DNA of 46,303 nucleotides from CAVDWX01 sp963612735 (GTDB lineage: Bacteria > Bacillota_I > Bacilli_A > RFN20 > CAG-826), in NCBI GenBank assembly GCA_963612735.1, contig CAVDWX010000071.1, positions 1-46,303 of the forward strand. The letters run 5' to 3'. The notes under the pieces were generated by a model. The model did no database searches. It was not told the DNA's origin and worked only from the letters and a program-made list of their open reading frames with translations. This document shows, piece after piece, positions 7,216-15,972 of this stretch; the first letter of the stretch is position 1; each line of letters opens with the position of its first letter. Both the position numbers and the translations under genes were made by a program.

Positions 7216-9054
7216 TTAACGCTTAGTAACAATCGATAGCTCGATTAAATCATCCTTTAAAAGGGGCAATTCATCTTCGTATAGAAGAAGATTATCTTTG
7301 ACAACACAATTTATCTCTTCGTTATCGATAATAATAATCATCTTTGAATTAATGTCATATTTTTTATCGCTTAAAAAATAATACGTTTCATCATTAAAAG
7401 AAGAATATAAAGAGACAACATTATATAAAGCGTCATAAGAGAAGCTAGGACAATATATCAATTCATCAATATTAATGAAATCAGAAATTCCAGTGTCATT
7501 ATCCGTATAATGTAAGATTCCAAATGTAAATCTTAACGACTTAGCGTTATAAAGATCATCGATAGAAAAATCCTCATCACTAATCTTAACTATGAAGCGA
7601 GCAATTCGAGACTTTTCGATAAAAAATATCTCATTAAAACGAATTAAAAGGGGACTATGATCTTTATTTTGAATGTTTAAATAGTAATAATTATGATCTT
7701 TTTTTAAGCATTCCACATCGACATTGCTAAATTCTATATAAGTGTTTTTATTAAGAATATAGCCACCTTTTTTTGATAATAAACGATTTGAATAATTGGT
7801 ATGTCTTTTAATAAAATCTATATTCTTTTCAATAACTGTAATATAACCAACATCGATATCTTTTTTACAATAATGATATCGCTCTTTAAAACTATCTCTT
7901 CCTAATAAAAGAAATGTTTTTGCTTCATCTAAATGATTAACATTATTTCGGTTCAAATAGATGATGGCAAGACGAGTAGCAAAAAGAAATAAATCACTAT
8001 TAGTACTTAATCGATATTGTTCAATCAAATCATCAGTTTTTTTAATCAATAAATCAAGGGATAGGTCAAGATTAGCTTCAACACCCCTTCCTAAAGAAAA
8101 TAAATCCGCTAATTTGTAGGTCGCTTCATTATTTTGATCAGTTAAATAAGAAATAGAATAATATTGATACGCTTTGCTAATGGATTCATCTTCATCCATC
8201 GCATCATATATATCGCCTAGACGAAGGGCTAAATAAGAGGAAGGCTCTATTTGATAAGCTTTTAAATAGTTAGATAAAGCCTTAGCTAAATTCTTTTTAA
8301 AACCAAATCGAGGGTAAAAATAATTATCTCCCAGTTCTTTTGAACACATAGCTATATCCGTATTAGCAGCTAATGAAGAGAGATTTATTTGATACATCCT
8401 TCTAAAAGTATCGTCCATAAGAGTATGATATTCATCATCTTTAAGATATTTAGTAACAGTTACCATATAAGCAAGGCTAATTTCGGAAAGACTATATGAT
8501 TCCTTCTCCTCTTTCATATCGATTATCTCTTCCATAAAAGTGATATCGTTATCTAATTCTATTTCCGCATTGTTTTCATTTAATTCATTTTTCAATCGAT
8601 AAAGAACATAACTCACCAAATGATCATCATTACTAAACATGTAATCAGGAAGATATATCAATCGTAATTTTTCATCAAGAAAATCATCTCCAGTCGGGAA
8701 ATAACATTTTTTCTTGTTATATAATCTATCTAATGAATTAGCCCACTTTGTGATTTTATTAGCGCGGATTATTCCTTGTGATAATTCTTTTTTAAAGTCC
8801 TTAATCCTTTTTAATAATACCGCGGGCGTAATATGAATTGCTTCATCAATGTATGCTTTATAAACGACAAACGAGCCAGCAATAGACATGAGTGAAAAAT
8901 GTAGTCCAATATTAGCGTCAGTTAAATTATCTAAAAAGGCTTTCTTATCCAAGATAATAGGGTAAATTTCACTGCATTCTTCAATATCTTCAATTTGATA
9001 AGGGGAAACATCATAGCCATTAGCTAAATATTCTTTTAAATCAGACTTATTCAT
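7216..9054 (-). CDS. Sel1/TPR-like repeat protein
   Basis: This is a large (612-residue) soluble protein with no signal peptide or membrane span. Its centre (about residues 245-390) carries Sel1-like repeats, recognisable by ALSNYLKAYQIEPSSYLALRLGDIYDA, then a YYSISYL repeat, then YKLADLFSLGRGVEANLDLSL. Such repeats are protein-interaction solenoids. The acidic flanks, and a strand-rich C-terminal part of about 170 residues (NTYIEFSNVDVECLKK onward), match nothing I know. A GGAG lies about 14 bases before the ATG, further than usual. It is divergent from the small membrane protein gene at 9103. The role is unknown; cytoplasmic scaffolding is a guess. Confidence 0.6.
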   Translation of the reverse strand: MNKSDLKEYLANGYDVSPYQIEDIEECSEIYPIILDKKAFLDNLTDANIGLHFSLMSIAGSFVVYKAYIDEAIHITPAVLLKRIKDFKKELSQGIIRANKITKWANSLDRLYNKKKCYFPTGDDFLDEKLRLIYLPDYMFSNDDHLVSYVLYRLKNELNENNAEIELDNDITFMEEIIDMKEEKESYSLSEISLAYMVTVTKYLKDDEYHTLMDDTFRRMYQINLSSLAANTDIAMCSKELGDNYFYPRFGFKKNLAKALSNYLKAYQIEPSSYLALRLGDIYDAMDEDESISKAYQYYSISYLTDQNNEATYKLADLFSLGRGVEANLDLSLDLLIKKTDDLIEQYRLSTNSDLFLFATRLAIIYLNRNNVNHLDEAKTFLLLGRDSFKERYHYCKKDIDVGYITVIEKNIDFIKRHTNYSNRLLSKKGGYILNKNTYIEFSNVDVECLKKDHNYYYLNIQNKDHSPLLIRFNEIFFIEKSRIARFIVKISDEDFSIDDLYNAKSLRFTFGILHYTDNDTGISDFINIDELIYCPSFSYDALYNVVSLYSSFNDETYYFLSDKKYDINSKMIIIIDNEEINCVVKDNLLLYEDELPLLKDDLIELSIVTKR

Positions 9055-9102
9055 AATATATAATTACTCCGGAGATATTCTATCATAGGAGAAACTAAAT
9101 TT

Positions 9103-9600
9103 ATGAACAATTTAAAGACCGCAGCAAAAGTATTAACATTGATTGCCGGCATATTTGAAACCGTCATATCATTCATCTTTTATTGGACGCTTTATACATT
9201 AGTTAAAACTGGAAGTGGCTTAACCATATTCACTCCGCTTATCGTTTTATTTATCGGTTTATTAGGTGGAGTGATATTAATCATCGGTTCCTGTTTTTTA
9301 AGAAGCAATGAGAAATTAGGTAAAAGCTTATTATATGTTGGTTCAGGAATGTCTTTATTCACCACTATTTATCTCATCATCGTCTGTAGTTTGAACGGAA
9401 GCGGAGAGATATTAGATTCATTAATGATAATTTTGCCCTTCTTCATCGTTCCCAATGCCTTAGTGGTTGCTTCATGTTCCATGGTGATATCGATCAATAA
9501 GAATCAAAACAAAAAAGAAGAAATTAAACCTCAAATAGAAGATAAACCAATTTCCACTCATGAAGCACCAGTGGAAAACGACGAAAATAATAATAAATAA
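9103..9600 (+). CDS. Four-span membrane protein of unknown function
   Basis: This 165-residue protein has four hydrophobic segments at about residues 8-32, 38-66, 76-98 and 103-128. A charged tail rich in Lys, Glu and Asn follows and is probably cytoplasmic. No diagnostic motif is visible; the layout is like many DUF4064- or DUF4352-type small membrane proteins of Firmicutes. An AGGAGA lies about 12 bases before the ATG. The following 93 bases to the convergent MerR gene show no clear terminator. Function is unknown. Confidence 0.65.
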   Translation: MNNLKTAAKVLTLIAGIFETVISFIFYWTLYTLVKTGSGLTIFTPLIVLFIGLLGGVILIIGSCFLRSNEKLGKSLLYVGSGMSLFTTIYLIIVCSLNGSGEILDSLMIILPFFIVPNALVVASCSMVISINKNQNKKEEIKPQIEDKPISTHEAPVENDENNNK

Positions 9601-9693
9601 AAATATAAAATAGGTAATTACTTAATTGGCTACATTTATAAATTTAATTTATATCGATGATATCAATATAAAACGTGTTTAGCTGTTAAAACA

Positions 9694-10512
9694 TTAATCA
9701 ACTTTGATTGATATTTGTAATAGATATTCCTGAGGGTTATTTTTAATCAATTCATCAAATAAATATTCTTCGTATATATCGCCCTTTATAACTAAATGAT
9801 TGTCTTTTAGATATTTAAAGATTGTTTGATAAATGTAATCAGTTTGACCATAATCTCCTAAAGCATATGTAACGACATATCTTCCTTTAACCATCTTAGC
9901 GTTGCTCAATTCTTTATTCTTTAATCGAAAGCACAATTTATTAACGATATCGACTTTATTATCGATGACATCTTCTTTTCTTTTAACATATCCAAGAGCA
10001 AACACTAAGGGGATATCTTTTCTTTCACAAAGATTAAAAAAAGATATCATCTGATGATCGCTAATATCATCTTTACTAACATTTATCTCTTCCCCAAAAA
10101 AGAAGGGGATATCTTCTTTTATATCAACTATAGATATAGTTAAATGATTTGATAATATATTTTTACCAAGGTGAAGTTGTTCTAATCTAATCGAGGTCAA
10201 CTCTTCTAATAAAGATAATCTTTTCATCTTATTTTTGACCAATTCTAATTGAGAAGATAATATCTTTTCACTTGTCTCAGGACTGATGTTTTTAACGATT
10301 TTTTTCATCTCTTTTAAAGGCACACCCAAATCGGAAAAAATCGAGATAATCGAGATAATACCAATCTGAGAATGAGAATATAATCGATACCCATTATCTT
10401 TAACATAGATTGGATGAAATAGACCAATCTTATCGTAATAAATTAATGTTTGTCTACTGACCCCAGATATCAAAGCAAATTCTGAGATATTGAATAATTT
10501 ATTATTTATCAT
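9694..10512 (-). CDS. MerR-family regulator with BmrR-like effector domain
   Basis: The first 70 residues are a MerR winged helix (FNISEFALISGVSRQTLIYYDKIGLF, then YRLYSHSQI), followed by the long dimerisation helix (residues 80-115). The remaining 155 residues form a GyrI-like effector domain, as in multidrug sensors such as BmrR. Proteins of this kind bind a stretched 19-bp-spacer promoter and twist it into an active form when a drug-like ligand binds. Exactly such a promoter lies 10 bases upstream and points the other way, into two ABC exporter genes. The AAGGTG before the ATG is an acceptable ribosome binding site. The inferred role is ligand-dependent activator of the divergent exporter. 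Confidence 0.88.
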   Translation of the reverse strand: MINNKLFNISEFALISGVSRQTLIYYDKIGLFHPIYVKDNGYRLYSHSQIGIISIISIFSDLGVPLKEMKKIVKNISPETSEKILSSQLELVKNKMKRLSLLEELTSIRLEQLHLGKNILSNHLTISIVDIKEDIPFFFGEEINVSKDDISDHQMISFFNLCERKDIPLVFALGYVKRKEDVIDNKVDIVNKLCFRLKNKELSNAKMVKGRYVVTYALGDYGQTDYIYQTIFKYLKDNHLVIKGDIYEEYLFDELIKNNPQEYLLQISIKVD

Positions 10513-10521
10513 AAATACACC

Positions 10522-10552
10522 TTGACTGTATAGTTGCTATACACTTTACAAT
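10522..10552 (+). promoter_or_regulatory. MerR-type promoter of the ABC exporter operon
   Basis: A -35 TTGACT (10522-10527) and a -10 TACAAT (10547-10552) are separated by 19 bases, two more than the optimum. This is the hallmark of promoters that need a MerR activator. The spacer contains a perfect dyad, GTATAG-TTG-CTATAC (10528-10542), the expected binding site for the regulator encoded next door. Confidence 0.9.
10528..10542. promoter_or_regulatory. MerR regulator binding dyad
   Basis: This is a perfect inverted repeat of six bases around a 3-base centre (GTATAG-TTG-CTATAC), wholly inside the 19-base promoter spacer and only 16 bases from the regulator's own start codon. A single site could therefore serve both activation of the exporter and autoregulation. 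Confidence 0.85.
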
Positions 10553-10592
10553 ATCACTCGGCTCTTTGATAAGCAAGAGGAAGGAACTCATT

Positions 10593-12323
10593 ATGAAAGT
10601 GATCTTATATTATTTAAAATCGCACTACAAATTAGCCATTATTACCATCATTTTAATGATGATGGAAATGGTTGGGGCATTGCTCGTCCCCACTTTTGCG
10701 GGTGAAATGATTAACCAAGGTCAAATAAGCGATACAACATTTCATACCTTACTAATAACCGCAATTAAGATGATATCCGTATCCATATTTGCCGCGGTTG
10801 GCGCTATTATCGGTGGATATACATGCGCTCTACTTGCTTCAAAAGTTGGAAATGATATGCGAAAAGATATCTATAAGAAGTCATTAGAATTATCGATGTA
10901 TGAATTTCAATCATTTGGAACCGCCTCCATGGTGACTAGAACAATATTAGATATTTCCAATATTCAAGTTGCGGTGGTCAATATCTTTCAAATTGTCTTA
11001 CCAGTTCCAGTTATCTTTATTGTTTCACTCATCTTATCTTTCCGTTTAGATTGGTTAATCGGCCTTATCTTATTAGGAGCAATGTTATTAATTTCTTTGG
11101 TAGCTATATTTATTATTAAAGGAGCATCTCCTTTATTTAGCAAATTACAAAAATTATTAGATAAGATGTCAAAAGTTTTATTAGAAAACATCACGGGAGT
11201 GCGAGTTATAAGAGCATTTAATAAACAAGATTATGAAACGAAGCGTTTAAATGAAGCATTTTTCGATTATAAAGTGACATCTGTTAAAGCTAATATCATG
11301 TTTGCTTCATTAGACGGCATCTCATTTTTAGCCATCAATATGTTTGTCATAATCATCTATTACCTCGCGGGAAATCGAATCTATTTAGGCTTATTTGAAT
11401 TAGGAGATATTACCGCGGTAATCGAATATGCTTTACTCGCTTTATTTTTCATCATGATGATGGAGATGGTCATATTAACTTTACCACGAGCTTTTGAATG
11501 TGCCTCAAGATTTAAAGAAGTATTGGATTATAAAGTTGAGATCATCGATAACGTAAAGAAGGAAATAGCTGTCCCTCATTTAGATGATGTCTTAGTTTTT
11601 GATAAAGTAAAATTCCATTACCTAGATAGTAAAGAATATGCTTTAAATGATATTTCTTTTACTTGTAAAAGAGGGAGCACCACTGCAATAATTGGAGGAA
11701 CTGGCAGTGGAAAATCAACAATCGCATCACTCGTTTTGCGTTTTAACGATGTGAGTGAGGGTTCAATAAAATTTAATGGTATTGATATAAAAGAGATGTC
11801 GCAAAAACAATTAAGAGATAATTTATCTTATGTCCAACAAAAAGCTTGGCTATTTTCTGGAACAATTAAAGATAATCTTAGATTTGGAAATAAAAAAGCA
11901 AGCGATGCAGAAATGTGGCATGCCTTAGATATTGCCCAGGCTTCAGAATTTGTCTCTAAGTTAGATAAGCAATTAGATTCATTTGTAGCTCAAGGTGGAA
12001 CAAACTTTTCTGGTGGGCAAAAGCAAAGACTTTCCATTGCTAGAGCTCTTATCAAAAATCCAGAATTATTCATCTTTGATGATTCTTTCTCGGCTTTAGA
12101 TTTTAAAACCGATGCTGCTTTAAGACACGCTTTGAAAGAAGAAACTAAAGATAAAGCTGTATTAATCATTGCTCAGCGCGTATCTTCGATAAAACATGCC
12201 GATCAAATCATTGTTTTAAATGAAGGAAAAATCGAAGGAATAGGTAAGCATGAACAACTATTAATCTCTTGCCCTATATATAAAGAAATATATGAATCTC
12301 AAACTAAGGAGGTTAACGAATAA
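10593..12323 (+). CDS. ABC exporter, subunit with degenerate ATPase site (BmrC/LmrC type)
   Basis: This is a half-transporter with six membrane spans (residues 1-310) and one nucleotide-binding domain. Residue numbers are from the ATG at 10593, chosen because AGGAAGG lies just before it; an upstream TTG at 10566 is unlikely. Walker A is GGTGSGKST (368-376) and the signature FSGGQ (472-476) is canonical. The catalytic Glu after Walker B is Asp (FIFDD, 496-497) and the switch His is Gln (IIAQR, Gln528). These are the changes found in the degenerate subunit of heterodimeric exporters such as TM287/288 and BmrCD. The partner gene begins three bases after this stop. The substrates are probably drugs or amphipathic compounds, given the MerR-type promoter. 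Confidence 0.92.
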   Translation: MKVILYYLKSHYKLAIITIILMMMEMVGALLVPTFAGEMINQGQISDTTFHTLLITAIKMISVSIFAAVGAIIGGYTCALLASKVGNDMRKDIYKKSLELSMYEFQSFGTASMVTRTILDISNIQVAVVNIFQIVLPVPVIFIVSLILSFRLDWLIGLILLGAMLLISLVAIFIIKGASPLFSKLQKLLDKMSKVLLENITGVRVIRAFNKQDYETKRLNEAFFDYKVTSVKANIMFASLDGISFLAINMFVIIIYYLAGNRIYLGLFELGDITAVIEYALLALFFIMMMEMVILTLPRAFECASRFKEVLDYKVEIIDNVKKEIAVPHLDDVLVFDKVKFHYLDSKEYALNDISFTCKRGSTTAIIGGTGSGKSTIASLVLRFNDVSEGSIKFNGIDIKEMSQKQLRDNLSYVQQKAWLFSGTIKDNLRFGNKKASDAEMWHALDIAQASEFVSKLDKQLDSFVAQGGTNFSGGQKQRLSIARALIKNPELFIFDDSFSALDFKTDAALRHALKEETKDKAVLIIAQRVSSIKHADQIIVLNEGKIEGIGKHEQLLISCPIYKEIYESQTKEVNE

Positions 12324-12325
12324 TT

Positions 12326-14128
12326 ATGAAAAAGAAAATAAGTACAATCACATTTAGTGTTCCTAAAAATAGTTTAAAAGCCGCTTCTCGACTATTTAAA
12401 AAATTAATGAATCAAAAAATAAGGCTCATCATCGTCATCTTCTTTATCATTTGTTCGACATTATTAAATGTCCTTACTCCTTTTTATAGCATTAAAGTTA
12501 TGGATAGTTTGAATGAATTATTAAAATATAACCTTGAAAATAATATCGCCTTTACTATTCCATGGAATCATCTAGGAAAAGAATTATGCATCATTACGAT
12601 TTTATATGTCTTGTTATCCGTTTTTAATTACATACAATCTTTCCTTATGGCGGGAGTGGCTGAAAAGCTCATCCTCACCTTACGAGAAGAAATAAGCACC
12701 AAATTACATAAATTACCATTATCTTTTTATGATAACAATAAACCTGGCGAAATATTATCTCGAGTAACTTCAGACTTAGATAAGATTTCAGAAACATTAC
12801 AAACCGGTTTACTCCGTTTTATAAGCGCAATTGGAACATTAATCGGCTCTTTTATCTTCATGTTTTATTTTTCATTTTCCCTTACTTCGATATATTTAGC
12901 GTTTGCTTTAGTTAGTTTCATCATTACTAAAATTGTTTCTTCTAAAAATTTAAAATTAGCTAGTGATAGACAAGAAAAGCTCGCTCATTTAACTTCTTTA
13001 GTAGAAGAGCACTATACTGGAAGGAACGTTATCAAAGCATATAATAATGAAGAAAATAGTATCGAAATGATTAATAAAGCGATAGAAGAGGTTGCTATCG
13101 CTAATAAAAAAGTAGACTTCTTGACCAATTTAGTTAATCCAACGATAAGATTATTATCTCGGCTCGCGCAAGCCGTTATCTTACTCATTGCCTCAGATCA
13201 TATGGTAAAAGGTATAATGACATTCGGCGTTGTTCAAGCCTATTTCCAATATATGGGAATGGTAGGAGAACCATTAACCGAATTCTCCTTTATGATCAAT
13301 TCTTTACAATCCGCTTTTGCATGTGGAGAACGTACCTTTGAATATTTAGATGAAAAAGAAGAAATAAAAGATACCCCCACACCAATTCACATTAAAAACG
13401 CTAAGGGAGAAGTCGAATTTAAACACGTTTATTTTGGTTATAGCGATAATAAAATCTTAATGAAAGACATCTCCTTTAAAGTGAAAAGCGGAGAAAAGAT
13501 TGCTATTGTTGGTTTAACAGGAGCCGGCAAAACCACACTCGTCAATCTATTGATGCGCTTTTATGAACTCAATAGTGGTTCCATTCTTTTAGATGGAATT
13601 AACATTAATTCGTTGACAAGAAGTGAGCTTCGCGCTCAATTTGGAATGGTATTGCAAGATACTTGGTTATTTAATGGTAGCATCAAAGATAATATTGCTT
13701 ATAGCAAAGAAAACGCTACCATGGAAGAAATAGAAAATGCCGCGAAAATGGCCAATATTGATCATTTCATCCGTTCTAGTGCGAATGGATATGACACTAT
13801 TTTAGATAATGACGCTAGCAATATTTCAATTGGTCAAAGACAATTGTTAACAATTGCGAGAGTATTTTTAGTTAATCCACCACTACTGATATTAGATGAA
13901 GCGACATCAAGTGTTGATACCCGTACCGAAATAGAAATAGGAAAAGCGATGGAAAAGTTGATGTCGGGGAGAACTTCATTTGTCATCGCCCATCGATTAT
14001 CGACGATTAAAAACGCTGATAAAATATTATTTATGGAAAACGGAAATATCATCGAACAAGGTAGCCATGAAGAGCTTCTTTCTAAAGGTGGGGCTTACGC
14101 TAGTTTATATAATTCTCAGTTTGAATAA
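12326..14128 (+). CDS. ABC exporter, subunit with canonical Walker B (BmrD/LmrD type)
   Basis: This 600-residue half-transporter has six spans in residues 30-330 and one ATPase domain. Walker A is GLTGAGKTT (396-404), Walker B ends LILDE (Asp524-Glu525), and the switch His is present (VIAHR, His556). The signature is changed to ISIGQ (500-504). In heterodimeric exporters the altered signature of this subunit pairs with the degenerate Walker B and switch of the other, so one site hydrolyses ATP and the other only binds it. The pairing here is exactly complementary. It follows the first subunit by two bases in one operon behind the MerR-type promoter. An extra polar loop of about 20 residues (62-86) after the first span is unusual. 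Confidence 0.92.
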   Translation: MKKKISTITFSVPKNSLKAASRLFKKLMNQKIRLIIVIFFIICSTLLNVLTPFYSIKVMDSLNELLKYNLENNIAFTIPWNHLGKELCIITILYVLLSVFNYIQSFLMAGVAEKLILTLREEISTKLHKLPLSFYDNNKPGEILSRVTSDLDKISETLQTGLLRFISAIGTLIGSFIFMFYFSFSLTSIYLAFALVSFIITKIVSSKNLKLASDRQEKLAHLTSLVEEHYTGRNVIKAYNNEENSIEMINKAIEEVAIANKKVDFLTNLVNPTIRLLSRLAQAVILLIASDHMVKGIMTFGVVQAYFQYMGMVGEPLTEFSFMINSLQSAFACGERTFEYLDEKEEIKDTPTPIHIKNAKGEVEFKHVYFGYSDNKILMKDISFKVKSGEKIAIVGLTGAGKTTLVNLLMRFYELNSGSILLDGININSLTRSELRAQFGMVLQDTWLFNGSIKDNIAYSKENATMEEIENAAKMANIDHFIRSSANGYDTILDNDASNISIGQRQLLTIARVFLVNPPLLILDEATSSVDTRTEIEIGKAMEKLMSGRTSFVIAHRLSTIKNADKILFMENGNIIEQGSHEELLSKGGAYASLYNSQFE

Positions 14129-14240
14129 TTTAAATCAAAATTAAGCCCCACTTCTACCTTTTCCACTACTACCAAGAAATCTTTATCGCTGATATCTACA
14201 TAGAGAAACTAAAAGATGTTTATGCTAAATGTAGAAGATA

Positions 14241-15659
14241 TCAATCAAGAACAAAGGAAGAATCATTAATCTTTAACGAATCTATTTTTTTGTGTTTAAC
14301 TCTAATTAAAATAAAAATAGAAATAACACTAGTGATTAATTCATTAAGAGGAAAAGCAATCCAAAATGTCGAAGTTGAATTTCCAATATTCAAGAATAAA
14401 AATTCGCAAGGTAATAAAATTACAAGTAAGCGCAATATCGAAATGATAAGAGGTGAAAATATTTCTCTTAATCCTTGTAATATCCCTTGGATAGAAACCG
14501 ATATCGACATAAATATAAAACTAATCGATGCAATTCTAATGGCGATAACGCATAATTCTGTTACTTTTTCATTAGAAGTAGATCCAGAAAAAGAGAATAA
14601 GGATGCAATTTGCTTTGCTAATATTTCAAATATGATCATAATAACAACGCTCACCACTACTCCACATATAAGACCGTATTTAACTAAATCTATTAATCGT
14701 TTGTGATTGCTTTTACCATAATTATATGAGACCAAAGTAATAAGAGCGTTGCTGATGCCAAAACAAGCAAATAGAGCTATTTGTTGAATCTTATAATAGA
14801 TGGCAAAAGTCGATTGCAATAATTCTACATCTTTTGAGGTAGTTAATACTAAATTAGTCACAAACATCATAATTGATAATAAAGCTTGCATAATCATCGC
14901 TGGTATTCCAATTACAAATATATTTTTAACAATGTCTTTATCTAATTTAAAATTAGTCCATTTATTCTCGATATCTTTATCAAAAATAAAATGAAAAATT
15001 AAATCTAAAACAAAGGAAACAAATTGTCCAATGACAGTAGCGTAAGCCGCTCCTGCTACCCCCATATTGCATGGATAAATAAATACATAATCTAAAACGA
15101 TGTTAGTTAATGCTCCTGCAATTTGACCAATCATCGATAAATTATTTCGACCAGAAGATTGGAGTAATCGTTCAAAGACGACAAAAAGCATTTGTCCAAT
15201 TGATAAGGTGCAACAAATGGCTAAATATTCACTTCCCATCTTAATAATTGTTTCTCTTTTTATTTCATCTTGAATGGCTAATTTTGCCTGCATGGCAATA
15301 AAAGGTTTAGCAAAAAATAAACCAAATATTAAAAAGATAAGATAAAAAATAAGGGCAATAATAATGCCGTTATAGGCAGCTTTGCTCGCTTTCTTTTTAT
15401 CTCCTTCTCCTAAAGATTTGGAAATAAGAACGTTAACTCCAATACCAAGTCCAACTCCAACAGCAATCATTAATATTTGAATTGGAAAAGCATATCCTAA
15501 AGCAATATTAGCTTCATAGCCACCTATTTCCATATTGGCCACGAATGCAGTATCAACCACATTGTAAATAGCTTGTAAAATCATTGAAATAATCATCGGT
15601 AAACCCATAGTCCACACTAATGATTTGATGGGTAAAACACCCATTTTATTTTCTTTCAT
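14241..15659 (-). CDS. MATE-family multidrug/cation exporter
   Basis: The protein has twelve hydrophobic segments over about 472 residues and two homologous halves, each with the MATE pattern (LVWTMGLPMIISMILQAIYN in the first, FVIGIPAMIMQALLSIMMF in the second). The early VVDTAFVA segment is characteristic of the MepA/NorM group. These proteins expel cationic compounds using a Na+ or H+ gradient. The ATG at 15659 has GGAGG six bases upstream; the longer frame starting at 15677 would run through that site. The leader folds into a structure that includes the first bases of GGAGG, so expression is probably controlled in the 5' RNA. A mepA-type transporter behind a structured leader suggests the guanidine-IV class, discussed with the leader. 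Confidence 0.88.
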   Translation of the reverse strand: MKENKMGVLPIKSLVWTMGLPMIISMILQAIYNVVDTAFVANMEIGGYEANIALGYAFPIQILMIAVGVGLGIGVNVLISKSLGEGDKKKASKAAYNGIIIALIFYLIFLIFGLFFAKPFIAMQAKLAIQDEIKRETIIKMGSEYLAICCTLSIGQMLFVVFERLLQSSGRNNLSMIGQIAGALTNIVLDYVFIYPCNMGVAGAAYATVIGQFVSFVLDLIFHFIFDKDIENKWTNFKLDKDIVKNIFVIGIPAMIMQALLSIMMFVTNLVLTTSKDVELLQSTFAIYYKIQQIALFACFGISNALITLVSYNYGKSNHKRLIDLVKYGLICGVVVSVVIMIIFEILAKQIASLFSFSGSTSNEKVTELCVIAIRIASISFIFMSISVSIQGILQGLREIFSPLIISILRLLVILLPCEFLFLNIGNSTSTFWIAFPLNELITSVISIFILIRVKHKKIDSLKINDSSFVLD

Positions 15660-15663
15660 AAAA

Positions 15664-15737
15664 CCTCCATCAGGCAATTACCTTGTAAACCGGACTTACG
15701 CCTAATGGCTACTCGTTTAACGCTTGTAATATTAAAC
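15664..15737 (-). ncRNA. Structured 5' leader, candidate riboswitch (possibly guanidine-IV/mepA type)
   Basis: On the minus strand, 15737-15715 forms a hairpin with stem GTTTAA/TTAAAC. Next, CCATTAGGC (15708-15700) can pair along all nine positions with GCCTGATGG (15675-15667). The enclosed loop holds an unpaired-looking, conserved-type core including GTAAGTCCGG and ACAAGG. The closing stem overlaps the first two bases of the GGAGG ribosome binding site (15668-15664), so its formation could block translation. Structure and position are seen directly. The assignment to the mepA/guanidine-IV class rests on the MATE gene it precedes and on my memory of the core, and is tentative. Confidence 0.5.
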
Positions 15738-15873
15738 TTTTTAAAAAATAATTTCAAAATGATTTTTCTAATTTTTTTGAATAATTAATGGCGTTTATAC
15801 AATTGTTTTTATTGCTAAAACAAGTTGTTTAAATTTCATTAATGACAATATCGACAATAATGTTATTTTTATT

Positions 15874-15882
15874 TGATATAAT
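15874..15882 (+). promoter_or_regulatory. Extended -10 promoter of the DMT transporter gene
   Basis: TGATATAAT is a perfect extended -10 element (TGn followed by TATAAT at 15877-15882). The -35 region is poor, which extended -10 promoters tolerate. It implies a leader of about 80 bases before the ATG at 15973. I see no obvious riboswitch in that leader. Bases 15738-15873 between the two divergent genes are AT-rich and hold nothing else I can name. Confidence 0.5.
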
Positions 15883-15972
15883 CGCACTTCATTCTTATTA
15901 AAATAAATAATGCCGATTTTGAAATGAAAAGAATATTTATCTATCTAAAAAAGAAAGGACTAATATATATTC

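Noticed and set aside
14177..14300. Plus-strand reading DIYIEKLKDVYAKC as a gene remnant
   Set aside because: It has no start, is short, and runs antisense into the end of the MATE gene; too little to support.
15890..15972. Riboswitch in the leader of the DMT transporter
   Set aside because: The leader of about 80 bases shows no stable stem or core like that of the MATE leader.
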